Assembly: GCA_009781425.1 (NCBI GenBank)
Contig: WQYC01000017.1
Span: forward strand, 1 to 51,481
Origin: Oscillospiraceae bacterium
Lineage (GTDB): Bacteria > Bacillota > Clostridia > Oscillospirales > Ruminococcaceae
Direction of reading: 5' to 3'
DNA length: 51,481 nucleotides
Below, piece after piece: positions 16,259 through 23,124 of this stretch (position 1 is the stretch's first letter; each line of letters opens with the position of its first letter). Made by a program: the position numbers and the translations under genes. The notes under the pieces are model-generated. The model saw only the letters and a program-made list of their open reading frames with translations. It ran no database searches and was not told the DNA's origin.

Positions 16259-17230
16259 TTGATTTTAGTTATAATTATGTTTATTATCATAGTGCTGGTT
16301 GGCTTAGTCCTGACCTTCGGCTTTATAAAAGACCTTGCGATAATAATCGGGAAGCTGTTAAAAGGGAAAAAAGGTATGCAGGAGCAGCGCGCACTTTTTG
16401 TCCGTAAAATAATTGAAGCCGTAGCGGAAAAGCACGAACCCACAAAAGCCATGCTTTCGCTTGTGTCTGTAAACGGTTTTCAAAATAAAAAAGACAAGTG
16501 TATGTTTAAAATTTCTCCTTTACCCGGTAAGAAAAAAGAATTAGCAGAGCTAATGTCTTTAGGGAAAAATTTCTCGTTAAATAGCACGCTAAAATGGAAA
16601 AATATTTTTAACCTTACCTGCAGTGAATCAATGTCTATGCTGTTTACAGACGGACTGCTGTGGGGCTTTTACTGCGGACATATGGACGATGACGAGATAG
16701 ATAATTTCGCTATGAGAATACGCAAAAAAAGCAAGCTTGAATGGGTCGGAGATTTCAGCGAAGCAAGCGCGGAAAAAGAAGAGCCTCCGCTCTGCGAAAG
16801 CCGCAAAGCGTTCCTTTCTGATTTTATTAAACGGCTTGAAAAAGCGGACGGTAAGCTCCCGTTACTGACGCTTAACGAGTTCTTTGACGGCAATCAGCAG
16901 GAGGATTCTATAGCTCCGAATCAATGGGACGACAATCGCCCGACGCTTGCGCAGATGCGGGAACGATTCCGAGAAATAGAAAAGCGGCCCGATGTAGCGT
17001 GGGTGCGGGTTCAGCTTCATGATGATACAGCGGCAGATGAATATTCCTGCGAGATACTTGGCGATTCTATAGTCATATGTACAACTGCGGATGCCGGCGA
17101 TTTAGAGGACGCGGCTGACACGGAAGGTCTTGGTTCTGACGGTGTGATAAAAGTATATTCGCTCGATGAATATAATGATGTGCCGGCTATTCCGAAGGGT
17201 TATTGCGTTTGGGCGATTGTGTGGGATTGA
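16259..17230 (+). CDS. Uncharacterised membrane-anchored protein
   Basis: A 323-residue protein with one N-terminal hydrophobic segment (residues 2-24) followed by a basic stretch, which predicts a short outside tail and a large cytoplasmic domain. The C-terminal part (about 240-323) contains RPDVAWVRVQLHDD, a DSIVICTTADAGD strand-turn and a final aromatic strand, suggesting a small alpha/beta domain. No family is recognised. The TTG start is chosen because GAGGA lies eight bases before it and the hydrophobic segment needs it; the first in-frame ATG would cut into that segment. It lies between two other unknown small genes on the same transcript. Confidence 0.65.
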   Translation: MILVIIMFIIIVLVGLVLTFGFIKDLAIIIGKLLKGKKGMQEQRALFVRKIIEAVAEKHEPTKAMLSLVSVNGFQNKKDKCMFKISPLPGKKKELAELMSLGKNFSLNSTLKWKNIFNLTCSESMSMLFTDGLLWGFYCGHMDDDEIDNFAMRIRKKSKLEWVGDFSEASAEKEEPPLCESRKAFLSDFIKRLEKADGKLPLLTLNEFFDGNQQEDSIAPNQWDDNRPTLAQMRERFREIEKRPDVAWVRVQLHDDTAADEYSCEILGDSIVICTTADAGDLEDAADTEGLGSDGVIKVYSLDEYNDVPAIPKGYCVWAIVWD

Positions 17231-17268
17231 AGCATGAAGCTTGCCTAATATTCAGCGGAGGATTTTAT

Positions 17269-17667
17269 ATGAAGAAGTGGTTATATTTATCAATTATATC
17301 GTTTTTTATTTCATCAATGACGATTTGGTTTATGCCGTATGAATCGCTCAGGATTATTCTCGGCGGTGTGTTTTGGTTTGGGCTTATTTTAGGGTTTGCG
17401 TTCCTGAGCCCAATTGGCAAAAAACGGAAAAACGACGGCAAATATACAAAACAAAGCGGAATTATTTTATTTCGGTTTTTTAAGAATAAACCTGCGAGTA
17501 TATTCGATGTGACGCTGATTATAAGCGCAGCTGCCGCAGCTGTTTCGTTTGCCGCTCCGGCAATGCCGCAGGTCTTTTCGTTCGGTGCGATGTTCGGGCT
17601 TGTGTTTTCGCTTGAAATGCATGGGGTTTTCAACGGGAAAAATTATGAGTATTACCGAACGCAATAA
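17269..17667 (+). CDS. Small integral membrane protein
   Basis: A 132-residue protein with about four hydrophobic segments (near residues 4-20, 27-45, 78-95 and 98-115), separated by a basic loop (KKRKNDGKYTK). I do not recognise a family. The ATG at 17269 follows GGAGGA at a good distance; an in-frame start at 17203 would overlap the previous gene and is rejected. It ends an operon, with a strong terminator 16 bases downstream. Confidence 0.65.
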   Translation: MKKWLYLSIISFFISSMTIWFMPYESLRIILGGVFWFGLILGFAFLSPIGKKRKNDGKYTKQSGIILFRFFKNKPASIFDVTLIISAAAAAVSFAAPAMPQVFSFGAMFGLVFSLEMHGVFNGKNYEYYRTQ

Positions 17668-17682
17668 AAAGAAATGTCTGCG

Positions 17683-17719
17683 AAAGCGGCACGGATTATC
17701 CGTGCCGCTTTATTTTTTT
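17683..17719 (+). terminator. Rho-independent terminator
   Basis: A 13-bp perfect stem (AAAGCGGCACGGA with its complement, loop of three bases) is followed by TATTTTTTT. It separates the small-gene operon from the MFS-fusion gene. Confidence 0.93.
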
Positions 17720-17758
17720 ACGGTGATTGTAAATACGGTTAAAAAGCGAGAATTGCTC

Positions 17759-17787
17759 TTGCAATTTGTTAAAATCTATGTTATAAT
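17759..17787 (+). promoter_or_regulatory. Promoter of the first MFS-fusion locus
   Basis: TTGCAA (17759-17764) and TATAAT (17782-17787), 17-bp spacer, 50 bp before the ATG. The stretch behind the -10 box (TTATGTATGCAAAAAT) resembles that behind the promoter of the 4323-residue protein (TACATATGCAAAAAT), which may be a shared control element. Confidence 0.7.
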
Positions 17788-17836
17788 AAATTATGTATGC
17801 AAAAATATTTTTAAATCATATAAAGGAGCAGATGAA

Positions 17837-20431
17837 ATGCAAAAATTCTCATGGATAAAAGACAGCATAATCCAAATAGTCTTCATCACCTTTGCAGTGG
17901 TATTCACCGTAATGCTCGCTCACACTTCAATTGATGAGCAGTACACGACATACCATGACGACAAAACTAACGAAAAGGCGGCTTCGCTCGCGCGGAACGC
18001 CGCGCTTGTCTTCAGCGATAACGAGGGCTTCCAAAACGTAGGCGGAATCGGTTTTATTCTTGATATGCTGTTCACGATGGACGGCGGCGGAATCGAAATA
18101 ATCGGATATGCGCTGTTGAATCCGCAGGGCGAGCTTTTAGCGGGCAGTGAGCCCCCGAAAGAGGAAACCGCCGCCGGAGAAGCGGTAATTTACATGAACG
18201 GCGAGCCGCGCTTCACTCTCGTGGTACATATTGACGATACACCCTTTAAGGAGCACAGCCAAGCCTTGCTTGACAGCCTTTGGGGTTCGCTGTTCCGCGG
18301 CTGTCTTATGATGGCGGCGGGGACGGCGTTATTTGCGATTATAGCAAACGTTTTCAAAAAGAAAAAGGACGATGATGATGTAGGGGAGGACGACTCTGTC
18401 CTCCCGACTGACACCCCCAAGCCCAAATCAGAGCTCCCGGGAAAAGTAGCTGTTCAAGCTATTTCGCTGGTAATTTTCGCCGTACTCGCACTGCTGTTCT
18501 GGCGGGTTTACAGCAATAATCCGACAATTCCTGCCTTACTTGCAGGCGGACTGTCAGCGGCATTTGCTGCTGCACACGTAGTGCGGTTGCTCCTCTGGAT
18601 GCTCGGCTATTTCTTCAACCGCAAGCTTTCAAGCTATGCTTCACAAACCATGCAGCTCTGTATGTTCCTTGCAGTGTTTTTGTCGCTGTACAGCTATTCA
18701 ATGCAAAACAGCTACACCACGCAGATTGAGCTCAGCCGTCAAGATGAGCTGCGCTTATCCTCAATGTTCGCCGCGCTTGCTTTCATTGATTCGGAAAGTG
18801 TTGACGTGGTGTTAGCGGCGCAGGTAAATGCTCTCGACTTCGGCGAGGACAACGAGTCTATTGTAATCGTTCGCGATGATAATACCTTTGAGGTTTTCGG
18901 AACAGGTGAAGATGTAACATATTGCGCCGATTTATTCATGTCTGCATGGGAAATGCAGACGGCGGTAACAGGCGTCCGCGGAGAATACAAATACGGCGGA
19001 ACGGCTCTCACAGACAACAACGGAAAAACAATGGCATTAGCGGTAATCAGACAGCTTGACGCGCTTCAGGCAGACGAGCTGCGCGACACGACGATTCAAT
19101 TCATGCTCGAAATGTCGGCGATGGTTTTCGCGTTTCTGTTCCTGTTCGTTATGACTAACCGCCTGCTCGAAGCGATTAATATTCCGAACATGAAGCGCGA
19201 AAGATACCTGCGCTACGGCGGCGTAGTCCGCGAGCTGATGTTCTTTGTAACACTTGCCCGATATATTCCGATGTATTTCTTCGTGCTTATTGTCGGAAAT
19301 ATTTACAAGACGAACCCCATAAGCTGGCTTCCTGTTGACAGAGCAATCGTAACGCCGCTTTTCGTGGTGCTTTTAGTCATGGTTCTCGGTAACGCTATGG
19401 TCAGAAAATTTGTAAAGCTGCAGCCGCGTGCAATGATGATTCTCGGCTGTTTTATATCAGTAATTGGATTCATTGCGCTGAGCATAGCGAACACTCTGCC
19501 GCTCTTCTTACTGCTTCTGATGTTCACGTTCACGGGCGTTTCGATGACCTATTCGGGCTTGTGGAACTTCGCGTCTAACGTATCCGACACAGGCTTTGCC
19601 GAGTTCCGTATGCTGAAGGAGCAGACGTTCTCAACGGAATATCTCGGCGGCATGGCGGGCGCGGTAATAGGTGCGGTGGTTTATGATAATGTCGGATTAT
19701 TCGCGGCGTTCGCGGTGTCGGCAGGGATTATGCTGATTCTTGCGATTTTGATTCGCGCAATGCTCCCGAAATACGACGTCGCCGATTACAGCGATAAACC
19801 GCAGGAAGAGGAAGTAGTCGATAACGGCAAGGGAATCAGTCTGTTCCGTTTCCTGTTCTCAAAACGGCTTATGCTTTTCATTTTCCTGCTCTTCATGCCG
19901 TTCGTCATGGGTGAGTATTTCATTGAGCAGTTCGCGCCGCTGTACGCAAAGTCCATTGACCTGTCACCCGGCGCGGCTTCCTGGAGTACACTGCTTATGA
20001 CGCTGACGCTCGCGTATCTCGGCACACCGATTGCGGGTATGCTTAAAGGCAAGCTCAACAACACCACAATCTGCGTGATTTCAAGCTTGATTTCCGCTGT
20101 CGGAATGTTGATTTTCTCGTTCATGCCCGGTATGCTCACGATGTACGCGGCTTCGCTTTTCATCGGTATTTCAATCGGGGTCGGGGGAAACCTCATTTCC
20201 GACTGGTACAGCAACTTAGACGAATCGGAGCAGTACCGAAACAGCGGCTATGTCTACGAATTATTCGGCTCGATTTTCGGGCAGGTGGGCGCGGTGCTGT
20301 TCACTATTTCGCATATTTCCTCGCCTGACGGCGGCGCGATTATGTTCGTGGCATTAGCAATCGTTGCTACAACGATTCTCTACGTAATCATCTCCAATAT
20401 TTCAAAACGACGCAAGAAAGGAACAACCTAA
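17837..20431 (+). CDS. MFS-type membrane protein fused to two extracytoplasmic sensor-like domains
   Basis: An 864-residue multi-domain membrane protein. TM1 (11-30) is followed by an extracytoplasmic domain (31-148), then TMs near 152-173, 205-223, 232-258 and 267-290 with an acidic cytoplasmic loop (KKKKDDDD near 174). A second extracytoplasmic domain spans 291-418, and from about 419 to the end lie some 12-13 TMs with major-facilitator-like loops. Both outside domains have a long helix then a strand-rich part, as in Cache-type sensors. The start follows AAGGAG by nine bases; the open frame extends far upstream over the terminator and is not coding there. A close paralogue lies at 29550-32159; both are followed at once by a gene with the LWLSSW N-terminus. 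Transport substrate unknown. Confidence 0.82.
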   Translation: MQKFSWIKDSIIQIVFITFAVVFTVMLAHTSIDEQYTTYHDDKTNEKAASLARNAALVFSDNEGFQNVGGIGFILDMLFTMDGGGIEIIGYALLNPQGELLAGSEPPKEETAAGEAVIYMNGEPRFTLVVHIDDTPFKEHSQALLDSLWGSLFRGCLMMAAGTALFAIIANVFKKKKDDDDVGEDDSVLPTDTPKPKSELPGKVAVQAISLVIFAVLALLFWRVYSNNPTIPALLAGGLSAAFAAAHVVRLLLWMLGYFFNRKLSSYASQTMQLCMFLAVFLSLYSYSMQNSYTTQIELSRQDELRLSSMFAALAFIDSESVDVVLAAQVNALDFGEDNESIVIVRDDNTFEVFGTGEDVTYCADLFMSAWEMQTAVTGVRGEYKYGGTALTDNNGKTMALAVIRQLDALQADELRDTTIQFMLEMSAMVFAFLFLFVMTNRLLEAINIPNMKRERYLRYGGVVRELMFFVTLARYIPMYFFVLIVGNIYKTNPISWLPVDRAIVTPLFVVLLVMVLGNAMVRKFVKLQPRAMMILGCFISVIGFIALSIANTLPLFLLLLMFTFTGVSMTYSGLWNFASNVSDTGFAEFRMLKEQTFSTEYLGGMAGAVIGAVVYDNVGLFAAFAVSAGIMLILAILIRAMLPKYDVADYSDKPQEEEVVDNGKGISLFRFLFSKRLMLFIFLLFMPFVMGEYFIEQFAPLYAKSIDLSPGAASWSTLLMTLTLAYLGTPIAGMLKGKLNNTTICVISSLISAVGMLIFSFMPGMLTMYAASLFIGISIGVGGNLISDWYSNLDESEQYRNSGYVYELFGSIFGQVGAVLFTISHISSPDGGAIMFVALAIVATTILYVIISNISKRRKKGTT

Positions 20432-20435
20432 CTGA

Positions 20436-20687
20436 GTGAACCTCCTAAGCCGAATCGCAAAGCTCTGGCTCTCCAGCTGGCGTCACAAGTCAGCAGAAAG
20501 CGAAAGCAAAGCCATAGCGGTGCACGAAGGACAGGACAGCAAGGGTCTGGGCAAGCTGTTCGCAGGACTGGAAAATGATATAGAAAGAAGACCGCAAGCA
20601 ATGGCGGCGGCAGACGTAAATGGTGACGGGAAGATAGATACCGCCGATGCGGTTGAGGTGCTGAGGATAGTTGCGGGGTTGGCGTAG
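20436..20687 (+). CDS. Short protein: giant-protein N-terminus joined to half a dockerin
   Basis: Residues 1-45 align without gaps at the start with the 4323-residue protein of this window: LWLSSWRHK at 10-18, then GLGKLFA. After that the sequence leaves the family exactly where the others have their Ser-rich motif and hydrophobic segment. It ends in DVNGDGKIDTADAVEVLRI, one calcium-binding repeat of a type I dockerin. A signal or membrane segment is therefore missing. The GTG start mirrors that of the giant gene. It begins four bases after the MFS-fusion stop. It is best read as an internally deleted remnant of a large surface protein; a functional mini-protein or an assembly collapse of repeats are alternatives. 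Confidence 0.6.
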   Translation: MNLLSRIAKLWLSSWRHKSAESESKAIAVHEGQDSKGLGKLFAGLENDIERRPQAMAAADVNGDGKIDTADAVEVLRIVAGLA

Positions 20688-20708
20688 AGTACAGTTGTGA
20701 ATGAACAG

Positions 20709-20737
20709 AAAAAAGCCGCTTTAAAAGCGGCTTTTTG
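20709..20737. terminator. Bidirectional terminator
   Basis: A 12-bp stem (AAAAAGCCGCTT with its complement, loop TAA) carries an A-run before and a T-run after it, so it can stop transcripts from both the plus-strand mini-gene and the minus-strand phosphatase operon. Confidence 0.9.
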
Positions 20738-20781
20738 CGTTAATTGAGGTTTATCTGAACCGGACATTTCTTCGCAAGCAC

Positions 20782-22296
20782 CTACTCCGCAATCCTCAGC
20801 GCCAGCATAGTAATATCATCAGACTGCTCCGCGCCGTCGGCGAACGCTTCAATGCGCTCTCTTAAAAACGTCAGCAAGCCTTTAGCGTCGCTGTGTTCAC
20901 ATTCGTTAATTATTTTTTCAAGCTTTTCTTCCGTGAGTATTTCCTTTGCGGGGTTTTCCGCCTCGGTGACGCCATCGGTATACAGGAATAAAACATCGCC
21001 CTTTTTAAGCTCAATCTCGTCCTGCTCATACTTGGTTCCCTCCATGAATCCCGGCATCATTCCGGGTCTGGTCGGGAGCCATTTGAATTTTTCGCCGCCT
21101 TGTTTAATAAGCGGAACATCATGCCCGCCGTTTACGTAGGAAAACTTGCCGCTCGGAATATCCAAAACGCCGAAGAAAACCGTAACAAACATACACTCGT
21201 CGTTGCCCTCGCACAGCAGATTGTTAACAGCTTCAAGCACAGCCGGAAGCGCGGCTTTACCTTTAAGCAGCGCGTTTTTAAGCTGTGTTTTTGCGTTTAC
21301 CATGAACAGTGCCGCAGGGATTCCCTTGCCGGAAACGTCAGCCATAACCACAGCAAGTCTATTCTCGTCAATGAAGAAGAAATCGTAGAAATCGCCGCCG
21401 ACTTCCTTTGCGGGTTCCATCAGTGCAAAAATGTCGAATTCTGTGCGCTCGGGGAAGGGCGGGAATACGCTTGGCAGCATACTCGCTTGAATCTTCCGCG
21501 CAATCATAAGCTCGGATTGAATCCGCTCGTTTTCTGCCTTTTCGAGCAGAACAGATACAGTTATATCCTGAATAATTATAATGTACCTTAAAAGCTTTTC
21601 GCGGTCGTAAATTATGCTTACATCGGCTTTATAATAATGCTCGCCGAACTCAAAATGAATCGAATCCTTTACGCTGTTTTCATCGAAGCCGGTAAGTGCT
21701 GCGGGCCAGTTTTCAACGCCGCTCACGGGTGCATATTTTTTCACGTTTTTGATTGTCGGAAACATAGTATTCGCGGCTTCGTTCGCGCTCAAATAATTAT
21801 GGTCAGCATCGATTAATATAATCGCTTCCTTGATAGAAGATAAGATTTTTTCCGAGGTTTTAGCGTCGGAATAGCGGTTTAATTTCAAAATTCTGAGCAG
21901 ACGCAGAAGCCGCAGTAATCTCACAATCGTCATGTTAATCGGGAACGCCATCGGCAGATAAAACGGCAGAATCGCCGCAATGTCAACAATAGACATCGGC
22001 GAAAAAGCGTATCTGAAGCGCGCTCTCGCCGCTCTGACGCGCGGGTAAAGTAAATCAGCCGTCCACAGCCGAAGTATATACTCCACTGTAAACACAGCCA
22101 CAGTAATCACTTCGATATAATGATACAGCCTTGTTTCCGCTGAAAAAACTTCTAAAAGGTCAAGGACAACAACAGCCACGTTTACAATAATCAGAATAGT
22201 TATTGCGTTACTGAAAATATGATTGGCGAGGCTTCTGTGTCCGTCGTCGCGGATAACGTTGCAAATGCCGCGTTTTACGCGTGTAATTATATTCAT
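20782..22296 (-). CDS. Voltage-sensor domain - PAS-like - PP2C (SpoIIE-type) phosphatase
   Basis: Residues 27-141 form a four-helix voltage-sensor domain as in Kv channels. S2 carries FTVEYILRLW (Phe69 and Glu72 of the charge-transfer centre), S3 carries VDIAAILPFYL (Asp105), and S4 has Arg126, 129, 132, 135, Lys138 and Arg141 at every third position. No S5, S6 or selectivity filter follows. Residues 148-250 look PAS-like (IILIDADHNYLSANEAA), and 255-504 are a SpoIIE/RsbU-type PP2C phosphatase with metal aspartates in GGDFYDFF, MADVSGKG, LYTDG and QSDDIT. It should dephosphorylate the STAS protein encoded two genes upstream. Its ATG overlaps the kinase stop. The channel-like domain may make the phosphatase respond to membrane potential; that is inference. 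Confidence 0.9.
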   Translation of the reverse strand: MNIITRVKRGICNVIRDDGHRSLANHIFSNAITILIIVNVAVVVLDLLEVFSAETRLYHYIEVITVAVFTVEYILRLWTADLLYPRVRAARARFRYAFSPMSIVDIAAILPFYLPMAFPINMTIVRLLRLLRLLRILKLNRYSDAKTSEKILSSIKEAIILIDADHNYLSANEAANTMFPTIKNVKKYAPVSGVENWPAALTGFDENSVKDSIHFEFGEHYYKADVSIIYDREKLLRYIIIIQDITVSVLLEKAENERIQSELMIARKIQASMLPSVFPPFPERTEFDIFALMEPAKEVGGDFYDFFFIDENRLAVVMADVSGKGIPAALFMVNAKTQLKNALLKGKAALPAVLEAVNNLLCEGNDECMFVTVFFGVLDIPSGKFSYVNGGHDVPLIKQGGEKFKWLPTRPGMMPGFMEGTKYEQDEIELKKGDVLFLYTDGVTEAENPAKEILTEEKLEKIINECEHSDAKGLLTFLRERIEAFADGAEQSDDITMLALRIAE

Positions 22297-22709
22297 GATT
22301 TTGACACGCCTTTCGTTAAAGTAACTACGTTTTGGTTATTTATGTATTCGTATTCAACTTTGTCCATGAGGTTTTTAACAAAGTGAATACCCAGCCCGCC
22401 GATTTCTCGCTCCATCAAGTCCGCGCTCAAATCGGGTGCTTCTCTTTCAAACGGGTTAAAAGCTCTGCCCGAGTCTGAAAGCCGCACGACAACCTCACCC
22501 GCGTCTAAGTCAAAGGTCAGCGATAAGGTAATATCGCCCTCCTTAGGCAGGTAGGCATAATGCACTATATTGACGAAGATTTCCTCGATTGCGACAAGAA
22601 CCTCGCCGTGCGTAGGCAAGCCGTGCCGCGCGAATTCCGCGTCCACGAAGTCAAGCAGAGCCGATTCGTTCTCCAAAACAGCTTTAACCGTAAATTCTAC
22701 TCTATCCAT
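22293..22709 (-). CDS. RsbW/SpoIIAB-type serine kinase anti-sigma factor
   Basis: A 138-residue GHKL ATPase of the anti-sigma/switch-kinase type. The N-box reads IEEIFVNIVHYAY (Glu42, Glu43, Asn47), the G1 box SDSGRAFNPF and the G2 box GGLGIHFVKNLMD. It would phosphorylate the STAS antagonist on Ser/Thr and bind either that or a sigma factor or other target. The ATG follows the STAS stop directly (TAGATG) and its own TGA overlaps the phosphatase start, so all three are made together. No sigma factor gene of the sigma-B/F type follows, so the final target is elsewhere or is not a sigma factor. Confidence 0.9.
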   Translation of the reverse strand: MDRVEFTVKAVLENESALLDFVDAEFARHGLPTHGEVLVAIEEIFVNIVHYAYLPKEGDITLSLTFDLDAGEVVVRLSDSGRAFNPFEREAPDLSADLMEREIGGLGIHFVKNLMDKVEYEYINNQNVVTLTKGVSKS

Positions 22710-23012
22710 CTATTTTACTAACATCAGCTCGAGATTGGATAATCCCAGAACGTTTCTTACCATTTCCGACGGGGTTTGAATCTGAAAAACTTTCTTTGCG
22801 CCGACAGCCGCTTTGTAGGTTTTGAGAATCGCTCTTATGCCCGTTGAAGTCAGCAGGCTCACCTTGAACATATCCACGACAACATGGTCGTATTCGTCAA
22901 GCGCGAGAATCAGCTCCTTTTCAAAGCTGTTCGCGCTCTCGGTGGTAATGCGCCCCTCTGCACTAAGGACCACCTTAGGGTACTGCGGGGTTTTTTTGAT
23001 TGTTAAATCCAT
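22710..23012 (-). CDS. STAS-domain anti-sigma factor antagonist
   Basis: A 100-residue single STAS domain of the SpoIIAA/RsbV type. The phosphorylation loop is LLTSTGIRAIL with Ser56/Thr57; the usual Asp before the Ser is Thr here. The unphosphorylated form should bind the kinase encoded next and release its partner. I place the start at the ATG after AAAGGAG (23012), which gives the normal domain length. An upstream in-frame ATG (23063) also has a GGGAG site and would add a very basic 17-residue tail, so two forms are possible. Confidence 0.88.
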   Translation of the reverse strand: MDLTIKKTPQYPKVVLSAEGRITTESANSFEKELILALDEYDHVVVDMFKVSLLTSTGIRAILKTYKAAVGAKKVFQIQTPSEMVRNVLGLSNLELMLVK

Positions 23013-23084
23013 TTCGTTTTCTCCTTTTTTGCGTTTTTTTCGGGTTTTGATTCTTCTTATCATTAGAAAATCTCCCTTTAATTT

Positions 23085-23113
23085 ATTATAACATAAATTG
23101 GCTTTATTGTCAA
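23085..23113 (-). promoter_or_regulatory. Promoter of the partner-switching operon
   Basis: Perfect consensus boxes on the minus strand: TTGACA (23108-23113) and TATAAT (23085-23090), 17-bp spacer. The -35 box begins only 11 bases after the stop codon of the 2142-residue protein on the same strand, and no terminator lies between them. Confidence 0.9.
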
Positions 23114-23124
23114 TTTAATTATGT

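Noticed and set aside
17549-17836. Upstream extension of the first MFS fusion
   Set aside because: It would overlap the previous gene and a strong terminator; the paralogue begins at the equivalent of the ATG at 17837.
20782-22296. Voltage-gated potassium channel
   Set aside because: S1-S4 are present, but there is no S5-S6 pore or selectivity filter; the chain continues into PAS-like and PP2C domains.
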